A DNA stretch of 64,000 bases from Legionella brunensis (GTDB taxonomy: Bacteria > Pseudomonadota > Gammaproteobacteria > Legionellales > Legionellaceae): NCBI RefSeq assembly GCF_001467025.1, contig NZ_LNXV01000011.1, positions 36,705-100,704 on the forward strand. The letters are read 5' to 3'. Position 1 is the stretch's first letter. Each line of letters begins with the position of its first letter. A program made the translations under genes and the position numbers. The notes beneath the pieces are model-generated. The model made no database searches. It saw only the letters and a list, made by a program, of their open reading frames with translations, and was not told where the DNA came from. This document shows, in pieces, positions 8,936 to 21,835 of this stretch.

Positions 8936-9886
8936 TTAATTCTGTGTTCCTGATTTAAGCGCGCTAAATAATATACTGAGTATTAAAGTAACAACAATTA
9001 TTCCTAAGGAAAGAAAAATTGGCAGCGTAACCCAATAAGAAAGCAGCATTTTAAAGCCAATAAAAATCAAAATAAAAGCAATTCCATACTTTAATAGGCG
9101 AAAACGATCTGCCATATTCGCAAGCAGAAAATACATAGCCCGCAACCCTAATATGGCAAAAATATTTGATGTGAAAATTATAAATGGATCTTCTGTTATA
9201 GCGAAAATAGCCGGAATACTGTCCAGTGCAAAAATTAAATCGCTGGTCTCAATGAGAACCAAAACCATAAATAAAGGGGTAATATAAAATTGATTGGCTA
9301 TTCTTACAAAAAATTTCTCTTCATGAAAAGTTTCTGTCACCCGCAGGTATTTCCGCATCCAGAATAAAATTGGATTTCTCTCCAATACAGGTTCTTTTTC
9401 AGCAAATAAAAATAATTTAACACCACTGATTAAGAGAAAACCGCCAAAAACATATAAAATCCAATGAAATTTAGTAACTAATAAAATACCTAATAAAATT
9501 AAGAACAAGCGCATAAAAATAGCACCTAACACACCAAACAATAAAACACGTCGCTGATACTCTAATGGGACAGCGAAGTATTTAAAAATCATTATAAAAA
9601 TAAACATGTTATCTATCGATAGTGATTCCTCGATTAGATATCCTGTTAAAAATTCCAGAGCTTTTTGATGCGCCGTTGCCGCATCTGATGTTTGTAACAG
9701 ATAAAACCACAATAAGAGATTAAATAATAAGGCGAGAGCTACCCAGATAATCACCCAAGTCAATGCTTCTTTTGTTGAAACGCGGTGTACCTTCTTACCA
9801 CCTAGGAGGAGTATATCAATGGCCAGCATTAACCCTATAAAGAGAAAAAAAATAGCCCACATCCACCACTCACTCATTGAGTGCAT
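8936..9886 (-). CDS. TerC/Alx-family integral membrane protein
   Basis: 316 residues with about nine membrane segments. Landmarks are SLSIDNMFIFIMIF and IETSDLIFALDSIPAI, with the membrane-embedded acidic residues that define TerC proteins, including Alx of E. coli, linked to manganese export and alkaline response. The start ATG is preceded by AAGGAG at good spacing. It is the first gene of a leftward pair with truD. The metal specificity is not visible from sequence. Confidence 0.9.
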   Translation of the reverse strand: MHSMSEWWMWAIFFLFIGLMLAIDILLLGGKKVHRVSTKEALTWVIIWVALALLFNLLLWFYLLQTSDAATAHQKALEFLTGYLIEESLSIDNMFIFIMIFKYFAVPLEYQRRVLLFGVLGAIFMRLFLILLGILLVTKFHWILYVFGGFLLISGVKLFLFAEKEPVLERNPILFWMRKYLRVTETFHEEKFFVRIANQFYITPLFMVLVLIETSDLIFALDSIPAIFAITEDPFIIFTSNIFAILGLRAMYFLLANMADRFRLLKYGIAFILIFIGFKMLLSYWVTLPIFLSLGIIVVTLILSILFSALKSGTQN

Positions 9887-9982
9887 TCATTACTCCTTTT
9901 TGGTTATCACACCGGCTTAAACGAATAGATTCCCATCAACTGCTTTCTGGAATTTATAAAAAACAATGCTTTTTGTATATTT

Positions 9983-10002
9983 TTTAATCATTCCTTAAGG
10001 TA
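9983..10002 (+). promoter_or_regulatory. Candidate PmrA-box-like tandem repeat (weak)
   Basis: Two TTAA cores with an 11-bp period: TTAAT at 9984-9988 and TTAAG at 9995-9999. The known Legionella PmrA box is cTTAATatT-N2-cTTAATatT. Each half here matches about six of nine positions. It lies about 45 bp upstream of the ATG at 10047. In AT-rich DNA such a match can be chance. Confidence 0.3.
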
Positions 10003-10046
10003 AATATGAAAAAATAATCAAATAACATATTTTGGGTAACAATTCC

Positions 10047-11380
10047 ATGCTCAAAAAAACTGAATTACCTCTTTCGAATCAACATTCGCTTGAAAGTAAA
10101 TACCAAAAATTTTGGTCACCCTTTCACTCGCCATTTGAAAACGCTAAGCGTGTATTAAGTAATTACTGTGTTCGAGATTTACTTCAATGGACACCTTCTA
10201 TGTTCCATCGTGTGGGTAAAAATCGTACGAAACCTCATGTCGAGATTGTAGAAAAGATTTTGACCGACCTGACTGTTCACTCTGTTCCTGACCTTATTCA
10301 TGAGATAAACAACCAAATTAAAGTCTATGATCCTGACAGCTCCTTGCTCCGACGATTGCAATTTATTTGTCAAAAGATGAATATTGCTTATAGCATAAAC
10401 ATTAAAGATCAAGGTGTTTCCCTTACTATTGGTAACCCCGCTCATACTGCACGATTAGAAGTAGATATAACTAATACCCCTAAATTTACTAAAGAAGAGC
10501 AAGAGTTTTCTCATACTACAATAAATAGCACTCAAACCAATAGCCAATCTACACCTCATGAACAATATTTAGAGTCCTATAAAAAATATCCGTTATTAGA
10601 CGAGTTTAATGACCCGCAAACAATCAAAATAGAGGATAGAGATTATCAGCATGTCACATTAGTTCGTGATCCTAAGGCGTTAAAAGATGGTGTTAGTTAT
10701 TTATATGTAATCACTCCTGGTGGTGAAACGTGGTTTGCACCACAAATGAACAATTTTCGTAAATTAACCCACGGGGGCTTAATTAGAAAAGCTATGGGTA
10801 TTACTGATGGTATGCCGACTCCGCCTGTTCTTGCTGCGGGCGTTTTTTTGAAAGGAAAAAGCACAGAAAAAAACCAAAGCAGCGAAGAAAAAAAAGAGGA
10901 TGTTGCATTCTTAACGCTTGCAAGCGGTCATTTCGAACCCGGAGTAACAGCATATCATGCTGCACTTGAAGCTGTCATTGATAAATTAGATGGCTATCAT
11001 TTACACATCCAAATAGGGTATTCGCATACCCACTATAGCAATTTAGACTTTCGTGATTGCAGGGAAATAAGCTCTACCCTGATAAAGCAAAATCGAGCTT
11101 TTAAGTTAGAGCTGATAAGCTATATTCATCAATCAAGTAATAATTCAGCAAACGCTGAAATTTGTAATGTGGCACGTAAAATTTTGTTAGAGATTCACGT
11201 TTCTGGTAAAGATTATAATGAAGAAGAATCGCTTAACTTTAGTGATCATGAATTAGAACTATTATTTAAAGATCAAAAACTAAGCACCCTTGTAGAAACG
11301 TATAAGCATATTTGTCCAGAAGCAATTAAGAGTTACCAACCCAATAACTTGTCAGAATCACAGAGTTACTCGATGAATTG

Positions 11381-11384
<4 letters not shown>
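10047..11384 (+). CDS. Unknown effector-like protein with an ASGHFEPG motif
   Basis: 445 residues from ATG 10047. An in-frame TTG at 10032 would add five residues but neither start has a strong ribosome-binding site. The N-terminal 150 residues are unrecognised. The central part (about residues 230-320) contains the order HGGLIRKAM - PVLAAGVF - LTLASGHFEPG - AALEAVIDKL. This recalls the HSS..A...AAGE..SGHYRP pattern of a domain found in eukaryotic-like uncharacterised proteins and some Legionella effectors; that comparison is from memory and untested. The tail is polar (SESQSYSMNC). No signal peptide or membrane helix is present. Its stop overlaps the stop of the convergent Nif3-like gene by 4 bp. 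Confidence 0.6.
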
Positions 11385-13642
<2,258 letters not shown>

Positions 13643-13703
13643 ACAACTTATTCTCACTCGGGGTTTATTTTTAACTTTTTACTGCGACCTACTGACTTTT
13701 CTT

Positions 13704-14000
13704 CTACGAAGCAACATCGTCAGCAGGTCTTAATATCGCATCGACTCCGCAAAACTCAGCCAAGGCATGAACCGCCTTGGACATACCCTCGACTTCGCAG
13801 GTCTTATTTCTTACAGCACTCAATCTTTTTGCTTCAATTAACAGAGCAAGTCCTGCACTGTCACAATGAGTCACCTCACTTAAATCAAGCTTTACAAGAT
13901 TACTTGTAACTTCACGGAAATACTTAACCAGACGCTCACAATCTGATTGTACTGTAGCAAAAGTCATTTCTCGTGATGGTTTAAATGATTGTACTTTCAC
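13704..14000 (-). CDS. mlaB: STAS-domain protein MlaB of the Mla phospholipid transporter
   Basis: 98 residues, a single STAS domain. MlaB binds the MlaF ATPase on the cytoplasmic side and is needed for assembly and activity of the MlaFEDB complex. The STAS landmark VTHCDSAGLALLIEAKR is visible, with the Ser-containing loop conserved. Translation starts at a GTG immediately after the TAA of mlaC, so it depends on coupling. Position in mlaFEDCB order supports the assignment over other STAS proteins. Confidence 0.88.
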   Translation of the reverse strand: MKVQSFKPSREMTFATVQSDCERLVKYFREVTSNLVKLDLSEVTHCDSAGLALLIEAKRLSAVRNKTCEVEGMSKAVHALAEFCGVDAILRPADDVAS

Positions 14001-14609
14001 TTATGCCGCCTTTCTAACGGGTTGCTCGCGCAACTGCTTAATAATTTCTTGCATGCTTGATTTTCTTAAGGCATCAGCAAATTGCGAACGGAAGCTTTGT
14101 AGTAAACTCACCCCTTCGACACTTAAATCATAAATTTTCCAAGTACCATTCTTAGAAACCAGGCTATAACTTAAAGGAATATTTTGTCCATTTGAACGTA
14201 TAATCACGCTATTTACACGCACAAAACGCCCTTCCAAAGAGCCTCTAATAGGCAAAAATTTAATTTTTTCATCAGTGTACTCAGCCAACGGAGTTGCATA
14301 AGTGCGAATCACCAACTGAGTAAATGCTTGAGAGAATTGTTGTCTTTCACTAGGAGAAGCCTTAGTCCAAGCTTGTCGACCTAGCACAGACCGTGACATA
14401 CCACTTACATCAACGTTAGGTAGTAAATAACGCTTTACTGCTTGGTGAATCACATGGGGATTTTGCTTTAAAGTTGATTTATTTTCTTTTAATGTAGCAA
14501 TAATTTGATTCGCAGTACCTTCAAGCATTGGCAATGGGGACGTCTGGGCCCATAAAAATTGACTGAGCGACAACATGACCATAAAAACTAGTGATTTAAT
14601 TGCTCTCAT
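14001..14609 (-). CDS. mlaC: MlaC, periplasmic phospholipid-binding shuttle
   Basis: 202 residues with a signal peptide (SLVFMVMLSLSQFLWAQ). MlaC carries phospholipid between the outer-membrane MlaA complex and inner-membrane MlaFEDB. Family landmarks are LPNVDVSGMSRSVLGRQAW, the RQQFSQAFTQLVIRTYA helix and YDLSVEGVSLLQSFRSQF. The C-terminus extends into a basic tail (REQPVRKAA). It is 8 nt downstream of mlaD. Confidence 0.95.
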   Translation of the reverse strand: MRAIKSLVFMVMLSLSQFLWAQTSPLPMLEGTANQIIATLKENKSTLKQNPHVIHQAVKRYLLPNVDVSGMSRSVLGRQAWTKASPSERQQFSQAFTQLVIRTYATPLAEYTDEKIKFLPIRGSLEGRFVRVNSVIIRSNGQNIPLSYSLVSKNGTWKIYDLSVEGVSLLQSFRSQFADALRKSSMQEIIKQLREQPVRKAA

Positions 14610-14617
14610 AATTCACC

Positions 14618-15100
14618 TTATTTCTTATTAATATTAAATAAAAGCTGACCGATTAAATTTTCAAGAATGACAGCCTCCTGTGTTTTAGCAATGACATCAC
14701 CTTCACGTAGATAAGGGTGATCCTGTCCCTCTTCGTCATCAAAACCCGGGACAATACTGATGTAATTAGAACCTATCAATCCTTCTGTTAGAATTCTGGC
14801 AGAAGTATCTTCAAAAGGAATAGGCTTATCGTTGCGTAATAACATGGTTACCTTGGCATTTAATTCTCCTGGCTGCAATTCAATATGGGTAACCTCACCA
14901 ATTTTTACGCCTGCAACAGTCACTGGCGCTCTTACCTTTAGCCCACCGATATCAGTAAATTCAGCAGAAACATGATAACCTTTATTTGAAACCAATGTTG
15001 TAAAACCGCTTACTTTCATCACCAGAATAAGTAAGGCAAACAAGCCTAGCAACATAAAAATGCCTACGCTTATATCTGTAAAACGTTGCCTATTATTCAT
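14618..15100 (-). CDS. mlaD: MlaD, MCE-domain component of the Mla transporter
   Basis: 160 residues. One membrane helix (IFMLLGLFALLILVMKVSG) anchors an MCE domain that forms a hexameric ring on the periplasmic side of the inner membrane. MCE landmarks are YHVSAEFTDIGGLKVRAPV, GVKIGEV and ILTEGLIGSNYISIVPG. The start codon immediately follows the mlaE stop (TAAATG), showing tight coupling. Confidence 0.95.
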   Translation of the reverse strand: MNNRQRFTDISVGIFMLLGLFALLILVMKVSGFTTLVSNKGYHVSAEFTDIGGLKVRAPVTVAGVKIGEVTHIELQPGELNAKVTMLLRNDKPIPFEDTSARILTEGLIGSNYISIVPGFDDEEGQDHPYLREGDVIAKTQEAVILENLIGQLLFNINKK

Positions 15101-15883
15101 TTACCAACCTCCAATCATCATCGCGGTCAAAATAAAGTCAAGTCCAAGCACTGCCAGCGAAGAATAGACTACAGTCCGTGTTGTTGCTTGACTAATACCT
15201 TCCGCCGTAGCAATACAATTAAACCCTTGAAATACGGCTATCCACACCACTACAAAAGCAAACACTATGCTTTTGATGATGCCGCTTAAAATATCCAACC
15301 GGAAATCAACAGCTGCCTGCATATTAGACCAAAAACTGCCGGCATCCACACCTAACCAATCCACACCTACAAAGTAACCACCATAAATAGCAACAGCAGT
15401 AAAAATTAATGCTAACAACGGTAAAGAAATTAATCCTGCAATAAAACGGGGATAAATAACCCGTCCTAATGGATCCACCCCCATCATATCCATACTTGCC
15501 AATTGTTCTGTTGCTTTCATCAAACCAATTTCAGCGGTTAAGGCAGAACCTGCTCGACCGGCAAATAATAGCGCACTAATTACCGGACCAAGCTCTCTTC
15601 CTATACTGAGTGCTAAAAGTTGCCCCAATTGGCTGCTAGCACCAAATTTTTGTAGGGTATTATAACCTTGTAAACCAATCACCATACCAACAAACAAAGC
15701 AGAAACCACAATAATCAAACAAGACAAAACCCCAACAAAGTAAAGCTGTCTTTTCAATGCAGGCCAAAGTCTTGATAAATCGGGGTTTCTTAAAAACATG
15801 CGTAGCAAAAAGACCCCAGAGTGCCCCATTGCTTGCAAATTAATTATCCCTCGCTGCCCCAAGCGCGCAAACGTATCAAGCAT
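15101..15883 (-). CDS. mlaE: MlaE, permease of the Mla phospholipid transporter
   Basis: 260 residues with five or six membrane helices. Landmarks of the MlaE/YrbE permeases are [39 protein letters not shown] and [21 protein letters not shown]. The permease works with ATPase MlaF, whose reading frame it overlaps by 8 bp. Confidence 0.96.
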   Translation of the reverse strand: MLDTFARLGQRGIINLQAMGHSGVFLLRMFLRNPDLSRLWPALKRQLYFVGVLSCLIIVVSALFVGMVIGLQGYNTLQKFGASSQLGQLLALSIGRELGPVISALLFAGRAGSALTAEIGLMKATEQLASMDMMGVDPLGRVIYPRFIAGLISLPLLALIFTAVAIYGGYFVGVDWLGVDAGSFWSNMQAAVDFRLDILSGIIKSIVFAFVVVWIAVFQGFNCIATAEGISQATTRTVVYSSLAVLGLDFILTAMMIGGW

Positions 15884-16673
15884 CTAACAACTCCTCAGTG
15901 TATGGGCGAGCTGGGTAATGAAAAGGCACTACGCCATCAGCTTCACCATGCATAAATTGTTTAACTTGAGGTTGATCTGATTTTTTTAATTCAAAAGGCG
16001 TGCCATGTCCGATGACTTTTCCTCCAGCAATCAAGTAAATGTAATCAGCAATTGAACAAGTTTCTTCTACATCATGAGAAACAATGATAGTCGTCGTTTG
16101 CAACAGTTGATTTAATCGCTGGATTAAACGTACAAGAACCCCCATAGAAATCGGATCTTGTCCCGTGAAAGGTTCGTCATACATCATTAACTCAGGATCA
16201 AGGGCAATAGTTCGGGCTAATGCTACACGTCTTGCCATCCCACCTGAAAGCTCATCCGGCATTAGCTGCGCTGCTCCTCGAAGGCCGACCGCCTCGAGTT
16301 TCATTAAAACAATATCCCTTAACATGGCCTCGTTTAGATTAGTATGCTCCCGCAAAGGAAATGCGACATTCTCAAACACAGACAAATGAGTAAAAAGAGC
16401 ACTACTTTGGAATAATAATCCCATCTTACGCCGTGCCAGGTACAATTCCTTACGGGATAACTGATGAATATTAGCGCCATCAATAAAGATTTTCCCTGCT
16501 TGCGGATACAGCTGAGCACCAATTAAGCGTAAAAGCGTTGTCTTACCGCTCCCACTCGGCCCCATTATTGCTGTAATTTTTCCGCGCGGCATGACCATAT
16601 CCACGCTATCAAAAATGCGGCGTTCGCCTCTGGCAAAGGTAAGATTAGTGATTTGCACTAAATTATCCTGCAT
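15876..16673 (-). CDS. mlaF: MlaF, ATPase of the Mla phospholipid transporter
   Basis: 265 residues from the ATG at 16673 ([10 protein letters not shown]). An open frame extends 27 residues further upstream to 16754 but reads as non-family sequence, whereas CCGGAA lies about 12 nt before the chosen ATG. ABC ATPase motifs are present: Walker [13 protein letters not shown], signature [13 protein letters not shown], Walker [14 protein letters not shown] and switch His in [10 protein letters not shown]. It is the first gene of the leftward mlaFEDCB-ibaG-murA-nif3 transcript and diverges from kdsD. Confidence 0.95.
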   Translation of the reverse strand: MQDNLVQITNLTFARGERRIFDSVDMVMPRGKITAIMGPSGSGKTTLLRLIGAQLYPQAGKIFIDGANIHQLSRKELYLARRKMGLLFQSSALFTHLSVFENVAFPLREHTNLNEAMLRDIVLMKLEAVGLRGAAQLMPDELSGGMARRVALARTIALDPELMMYDEPFTGQDPISMGVLVRLIQRLNQLLQTTTIIVSHDVEETCSIADYIYLIAGGKVIGHGTPFELKKSDQPQVKQFMHGEADGVVPFHYPARPYTEELLDA

Positions 16674-16867
16674 TTTATTTTTATTCCGGCAGAAAATTAA
16701 ATGACGATTATATACTCGATAAGAGTCATTTTGCGAATTAAAAAAGATTGACACCTACTCTTCTCATTTATTTCAGTAATCATTTTGCAAAATGTGGTCC
16801 AAAGATCATGAATGAATGAAAACTACAAAGAATAAAATTACTATGATACAATTCACACCTTGTTTAA

Positions 16868-17845
16868 ATGACACTAGAGCATATGAATTTTTGCAAATTA
16901 GGCCTTGCAGTCATTGAAACCGAGGCGCAAGCAGTACTTGAGTTGACCCAACGTATTGACGAGCGCTTTGAAGCCGCTTGCGAGTTATTGCTCGCTTGCA
17001 AAGGACGTGTTGTTGTCACTGGCATGGGTAAGTCAGGACATATTGGCAATAAAATTGCCGCAACTCTCTCAAGTACAGGTACTCCTGCTTTTTTTATGCA
17101 TCCTGGTGAAGCCAGCCATGGTGACTTAGGGATGATTACACGACAAGACCTTGTTCTTGCAATTTCTAACTCAGGTTTTACCAATGAAATCATCATCCTA
17201 CTCCCTCTTCTAAAACGACTTGAAGTCCCACTCATTACTTTAACAGGAAATAGTGAGTCGACCATTGCAAAAGCAGCCAATATCAATCTTGATATAAGCA
17301 TTCGTCAAGAGGCCTGCCCTTTAGGCCTCGCCCCAACTACGAGCACTACTGTTTCTTTAGTGATGGGCGATGCTTTAGCAGTGGCTCTACTGCAGGCCAG
17401 AGGATTTAGTGCCGAAGATTTTGCCCTGGCGCATCCAGGGGGAGCTTTAGGCAGACGTCTATTATTACGTATTGACGAACTTTGCCATGAGGGCGAAGGA
17501 CTACCTGTGGTCCATGAGCAAGCCACTATTAGTGAAGCATTAATTGAAGTAACGGCTAAAAAATTAGGAATGACTTGCGTTGTTGACTCTCATGGACAGC
17601 TCGCTGGTGTATATACCGATGGTGACGTAAGAAGAACGTTAACACACAATTTTGATATTAATACAACACCCTTGGCTACCGTAATGACTAGAAATTGTAA
17701 AACAATTAAGAAAGGACTTTTAGCAGCTGAAGCTTTGGCAATAATACAGAAATATAGTATTACCTCCCTTGTGGTTGTCGATGATGCAAATAGGCCGATA
17801 GCGGTTATACACTTGCATGACTTACTGCGAGCTGGTGTTTTTTAG
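16868..17845 (+). CDS. kdsD: Arabinose-5-phosphate isomerase KdsD
   Basis: 325 residues. KdsD converts ribulose 5-phosphate to arabinose 5-phosphate, the entry to KDO for lipopolysaccharide. A SIS domain at residues about 35-175 contains VVVTGMGKSGHIGNKIAATLSS and SNSGFTNEI. It is followed by two CBS repeats (about 205-325). An alternative start at Met6 (16883) cannot be excluded because neither ATG has a strong ribosome-binding site. It opens the rightward kdsD-kdsC-lptC-lptA-lptB set. Confidence 0.95.
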   Translation: MTLEHMNFCKLGLAVIETEAQAVLELTQRIDERFEAACELLLACKGRVVVTGMGKSGHIGNKIAATLSSTGTPAFFMHPGEASHGDLGMITRQDLVLAISNSGFTNEIIILLPLLKRLEVPLITLTGNSESTIAKAANINLDISIRQEACPLGLAPTTSTTVSLVMGDALAVALLQARGFSAEDFALAHPGGALGRRLLLRIDELCHEGEGLPVVHEQATISEALIEVTAKKLGMTCVVDSHGQLAGVYTDGDVRRTLTHNFDINTTPLATVMTRNCKTIKKGLLAAEALAIIQKYSITSLVVVDDANRPIAVIHLHDLLRAGVF

Positions 17846-17880
17846 ATTAAGTATTATTTAGAATCTCGTAAAGGGTAAAA

Positions 17881-18408
17881 ATGAACGAATTAATTGAAAA
17901 AGCAAAAAAAATCAAATGTTTGATTTGCGATGTAGACGGCGTATTAACCGATGGTCTTCTTTATCTTGATAATCACGGGAATGAATTAAAAGCTTTTCAT
18001 GTGCAAGATGGCATGGGTTTGAAATTGCTCATGGCAGCAGGTATTCAAGTGGCAGTGATCACAACCTCAGTCAATGCAGTTATTGATCATCGAATGAAAC
18101 AACTGGGTATCCAACATTATTTTACAGGACAAGTTGACAAACAGAATGCTTTTGCTCAACTTAAAACACGTCTAAGGTTCAACAGTGATGAGTTTGCTTA
18201 TATTGGTGATGACTTGCCTGATTTACCTATTATCCAACAAGTCGGTTTAGGGGTAGCGGTAGCGAATGCTGTACGTCAAGTCAAGGAATTTGCAGCTTGG
18301 CAAACAGGACAAACCGGAGGTCGTGGTGCTGTTCGTGAAGTATGTGAACTAATTTTAAGTGCGCAAAATAAACAAGAAATTGCGCTTTCAAGGTATTTAT
18401 CCTCATGA
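17881..18408 (+). CDS. kdsC: 3-deoxy-D-manno-octulosonate 8-phosphate phosphatase KdsC
   Basis: 175 residues, HAD phosphatase without a large cap, acting as a tetramer. It removes phosphate from KDO-8-P in LPS synthesis. The nucleophile motif is CDVDGVLTDG with the DxD pair. Later HAD motifs are ITTS, the Lys in a QVDKQNA stretch and YIGDDLPDLP. The stop overlaps the lptC start by 4 bp. Confidence 0.95.
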   Translation: MNELIEKAKKIKCLICDVDGVLTDGLLYLDNHGNELKAFHVQDGMGLKLLMAAGIQVAVITTSVNAVIDHRMKQLGIQHYFTGQVDKQNAFAQLKTRLRFNSDEFAYIGDDLPDLPIIQQVGLGVAVANAVRQVKEFAAWQTGQTGGRGAVREVCELILSAQNKQEIALSRYLSS

Positions 18409-18977
18409 ATGCCGCTAAACAAGCAGCATGGCTATTTTGTGCTCTCATAGCACTTGCCTGCTCAGGATGGTACTTCGCTAGCTCAACCATGGTTAAGAAA
18501 CTGGATGATGAAACTCTTTCTCAATCGGTAGATAGCATCGTGACAAATTTAACTGTCCGTCGCTTTGATGAACAAGGAAAATTAATAAATTATCTGCGAA
18601 CACCAGAAATGCAGCATATTCCGGCAAATAATATTAATTTGTTAAAAAAACCTTATATTGTTATTACTCAGCCTGGTCAACCTGCCTGGCAGATTAATTC
18701 CGATAAAGCGAAAGCTATCCATGGTGGTGAACAAATTACTTTTATTCAAAATGTCATCGTCCATCAAAATAAAGGCGAGCACTCACAAGAAAGCACAATG
18801 AAAACAGAAGAGCTCACCTATTTTTCGAAAGAAAAGTTAGCAACCACAAACCTTGCTGTGAGTTTTCAACAGCCTGGAAGCATAGTGCATTCACAAGGAA
18901 TGAAAGCTTATCTGGCAGATAAGCGGGTACAACTACTAAGCAGAGCGCATGCAATTTATGAACCTAAGCAAGGATAA
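18405..18977 (+). CDS. lptC: LptC, inner-membrane LPS transport protein
   Basis: 190 residues with one N-terminal helix (AAWLFCALIALACSGWYFAS) and a periplasmic beta-jellyroll. LptC receives LPS from LptB2FG and passes it to LptA. Family-type segments are LTVRRFDEQGKLINYL, KPYIVITQPGQPAWQINSD and GEQITFIQNVIVHQ. It overlaps kdsC by 4 bp and lptA by 29 bp. Confidence 0.93.
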   Translation: MNAAKQAAWLFCALIALACSGWYFASSTMVKKLDDETLSQSVDSIVTNLTVRRFDEQGKLINYLRTPEMQHIPANNINLLKKPYIVITQPGQPAWQINSDKAKAIHGGEQITFIQNVIVHQNKGEHSQESTMKTEELTYFSKEKLATTNLAVSFQQPGSIVHSQGMKAYLADKRVQLLSRAHAIYEPKQG

Positions 18978-19476
18978 AATAGTTAAACTAATTACTCTAT
19001 TGGTATTAGTCATTACTACTAAAACCAGTTTGGCCATGCCTGACGATCGGGAAAAGGTTGCAGAACTAACTGCTGATTCCGCAGATCTAAGCCAACATAC
19101 GCATCGTGGCGAGTATATCGGCAATGTGGAGTTTGATCAGGGAACCACTCATTTACGAGCGGCCAAAGCAATTACTGAGGGAAATCAACAAAATAAATTA
19201 ATTCTTGCCATCGCACTAGGAAATGAAACTGCTCAAGCCCATTACTGGACCCAAACTGCTCTGGATAAACCACTACTTCATGCTTATGCTGATATGATCC
19301 GTTATTATCCTGAACGTCATTTGGTTGAATTAATTGGCAATGCGCGGGTTACTCAGGGAGACAACTCCTTCTCTGGCCCTAAAATTAGTTATGATACGGA
19401 AAAACAACACGTTATCTCCAAGGGTGATACTAAGAATCGAACTACAATCATCATTCATCCTGAGAAAAAAGCATGA
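18949..19476 (+). CDS. lptA: LptA, periplasmic LPS bridge protein
   Basis: 175 residues with a signal peptide ([15 protein letters not shown]) and an OstA-type beta fold. LptA polymerises into the LPS bridge across the periplasm. Motifs include [41 protein letters not shown] and the last-strand segment HVISKGD. The start overlaps lptC by 29 bp if the ATG at 18949 is used; ATG 18958 is a plausible alternative. The following lptB overlaps by 4 bp. Confidence 0.93.
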   Translation: MQFMNLSKDKIVKLITLLVLVITTKTSLAMPDDREKVAELTADSADLSQHTHRGEYIGNVEFDQGTTHLRAAKAITEGNQQNKLILAIALGNETAQAHYWTQTALDKPLLHAYADMIRYYPERHLVELIGNARVTQGDNSFSGPKISYDTEKQHVISKGDTKNRTTIIIHPEKKA

Positions 19477-20198
19477 GTGAATTATCAGCACGACATCTAA
19501 AAAAATCATTTAAGACACGTACTGTTGTTAATGATGTCAGCATTAACATTCGTAGAGGCGAATGTGTGGGTTTATTGGGTCCCAATGGCGCGGGTAAAAC
19601 CACTTGCTTTTACATGATTGTTGGTCTTCAATCTTGCGATGAAGGTCAGATTATCCTTAATGATAAGGATATTACCAAAGCCCCTATGCATCAACGAGCA
19701 CGTTTAGGCATTGGTTATTTACCTCAAGAAGCTTCCGTATTTCGTAAAATGTCCGTAGCAGACAATATTTTATCTATATTGCAATTACGCAAAGATTTAG
19801 ATGACGCCTCACGCCAAGACAAACTACAAGAATTAATGCAGGAATTTCATATTTCTCATATTCAAAAAAGTTTAGGTATGAGTCTTTCTGGAGGGGAACG
19901 CCGTCGAGTAGAAATCGCTCGAGCTCTGGCAATTGAGCCTAATTTTATTTTATTAGACGAACCTTTTGCAGGTGTAGACCCTATTTCAGTTCTCGATATC
20001 AAAAAAATTATTCTCCACTTGTGTGATAAAGGTATTGGCGTATTAATTACGGATCACAATGTACGAGAAACTTTAGATATCTGCGAACGTGCCTATATTG
20101 TGAGCCAGGGAAAAATTCTTTGCGAAGGGGCTCCTGAAGCAATTTTAGGTAATCAACAAGTTCGAGCTGTTTATTTAGGTGAAGAGTTTTCTTTGTAG
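19473..20198 (+). CDS. lptB: LptB, ATPase of the LPS exporter
   Basis: 241 residues, ABC ATPase. It powers LPS extraction by LptB2FGC. Walker [19 protein letters not shown]-loop [15 protein letters not shown], signature [15 protein letters not shown], Walker [14 protein letters not shown] and switch [10 protein letters not shown] all match the LptB subfamily. It is the last envelope gene of the operon; a 61-nt gap separates it from trpG. Confidence 0.97.
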   Translation: MSELSARHLKKSFKTRTVVNDVSINIRRGECVGLLGPNGAGKTTCFYMIVGLQSCDEGQIILNDKDITKAPMHQRARLGIGYLPQEASVFRKMSVADNILSILQLRKDLDDASRQDKLQELMQEFHISHIQKSLGMSLSGGERRRVEIARALAIEPNFILLDEPFAGVDPISVLDIKKIILHLCDKGIGVLITDHNVRETLDICERAYIVSQGKILCEGAPEAILGNQQVRAVYLGEEFSL

Positions 20199-20259
20199 TT
20201 CGCAAAATTGTTCTAGAGCATGTCCTAAATTCAGCTGAATCTATTTAATCAGGATTTTA

Positions 20260-20829
20260 ATGTTACTTATCATTGATAATTACGACTCCTTTACCTATAA
20301 CCTGGTGCAATATTTCCAATGTTTAGGACAAGAAGTTATGGTGTATGCTAATGATTGTATTGATACTAATGATATTCAGCAATTAGCCCCCCAATATCTT
20401 GTTATCTCGCCCGGCCCTAATGGTCCTCAAGAGGCTGGTATTTCACTTGCAGCAATTGGACAATTTCATCAACAAATACCAATTTTAGGGATTTGTCTTG
20501 GACACCAATGTTTAGCTCACTACTTTGGTGCTTCGATTGTTCAAGCGCAAACTATTATGCATGGTAAAACCTCCGCTATCGTACACCATAAACATGGTCT
20601 TTTTCGTAACTTGCCAAGTCCTTTTCAAGCAACTCGCTACCATTCCCTCTGCGTAGATCCAAAGACTCTTCCTGTTTGCTTTTCCGTTGATGCCTGGGCT
20701 GAAAATACCATCATGGCGATTTCTCATCGTCAATACCCGGTTTATGGTCTACAATTTCATCCGGAAGCCATTTTAAGCGAATACGGTTTACAATTACTAA
20801 CCCATTTTTTAGAGCATGAATACAAATAA
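20260..20829 (+). CDS. trpG: Anthranilate/aminodeoxychorismate synthase glutamine amidotransferase subunit
   Basis: 189 residues, class I glutamine amidotransferase. It supplies ammonia from glutamine to TrpE and probably also PabB. The start is DNYDSFTYNLVQYF, the oxyanion motif is SPGPNGP, the nucleophile is Cys79 in LGICLGHQ and the His-Glu pair lies in LQFHPEA. AGGA precedes the ATG. It overlaps trpD by 14 bp. TrpE is not in the window, so whether it serves tryptophan, folate or both is inferred. Confidence 0.93.
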   Translation: MLLIIDNYDSFTYNLVQYFQCLGQEVMVYANDCIDTNDIQQLAPQYLVISPGPNGPQEAGISLAAIGQFHQQIPILGICLGHQCLAHYFGASIVQAQTIMHGKTSAIVHHKHGLFRNLPSPFQATRYHSLCVDPKTLPVCFSVDAWAENTIMAISHRQYPVYGLQFHPEAILSEYGLQLLTHFLEHEYK

Positions 20830-21835
20830 ACTTTTTGAGCAATTAATAGCGCACGAGAATTTAACATCATCACAAGTGCAGAGCTTCATGCATGCATGCA
20901 TGAGCGGTGAATTAACTGATGTACAAATAGCAACTTTCCTGGCCTTGATGCGAATGAAAGGAGAAACCACAGAAGAGTTAACCACTGCTGCAATGGTAAT
21001 GATGGAACTCGCCCATTCAATTGATCTAGGGGAGGACCTTATTGATATTGTTGGAACTGGCGGCGATGGAAAAAATACTTTCAATGTCTCAACTATTAGC
21101 AGTTTTGTAGTTGCAGCAGCCGGTGTTCGAGTTGCAAAACACGGCAACCGCTCCGTTTCAAGCCGCAGCGGCAGCGCTGATTTATTATTGCAAGCAGGTT
21201 TTGAACTGCAGCTTAGTGATGAGCAATTCCAGAACTGTATGCAGCAGTGTGGGGTTAGTTTTTTATTTGCACCTCATTTTCACCAAGCAATGCAGCATGC
21301 GCGTAAGGCCCGCCAACAACTCGGTATTCGTACTTTATTCAATCTTCTTGGTCCACTCATAAATCCTGCACATGTCAAAAAGCAGGTGGTTGGGGTGTAT
21401 ACAAAACATTGGCTTGAGCCTTTGGCTAGAGTTTTAGCAAATTTAGGAAGCCAACATGCTTTAGTTATCAACTCTCGTGACGGTATGGATGAGGTCAGCG
21501 TTTCAGCCATTACTGACGTCATAGAATATCAACATGGGGAATTAAAACATTGGACTATCAATCCAAAAGAGTATGATTGCTACCATCTCTCCCTGGATGA
21601 AATAGTTGTTGAATCGCCAGCTCAGAGTTTAGCCTTAGCTGAAGAAGTATTTAGTGGCCAACAAGGCCCTGCCCGTGACATCGTTTTATTAAATACAGCT
21701 ACCGCACTTTATTGTGCCGATCCCAGCATGAGTTTTGGTGAGGCAATTGAAAAAGGAAAAAAAGCAATCGATAGCGGCGAAGCTGGACGCAAATTTCAGC
21801 AACTAAAAGAATTAACCCATATGAGCAAAAAATAA
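20816..21835 (+). CDS. trpD: Anthranilate phosphoribosyltransferase
   Basis: 339 residues, full length. TrpD couples anthranilate to PRPP. The PRPP loop [14 protein letters not shown], the [17 protein letters not shown] segment and [12 protein letters not shown] are present. It overlaps trpG by 14 bp and its TAA overlaps the trpC ATG by 1 base, an operon arrangement. Confidence 0.97.
   Translation: MNTNKLFEQLIAHENLTSSQVQSFMHACMSGELTDVQIATFLALMRMKGETTEELTTAAMVMMELAHSIDLGEDLIDIVGTGGDGKNTFNVSTISSFVVAAAGVRVAKHGNRSVSSRSGSADLLLQAGFELQLSDEQFQNCMQQCGVSFLFAPHFHQAMQHARKARQQLGIRTLFNLLGPLINPAHVKKQVVGVYTKHWLEPLARVLANLGSQHALVINSRDGMDEVSVSAITDVIEYQHGELKHWTINPKEYDCYHLSLDEIVVESPAQSLALAEEVFSGQQGPARDIVLLNTATALYCADPSMSFGEAIEKGKKAIDSGEAGRKFQQLKELTHMSKK

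Noticed and set aside
18949..18977. 29-bp lptC/lptA overlap as something unusual
   Set aside because: Overlaps of this kind are common in the lptCAB operon and alternative lptA starts reduce it.
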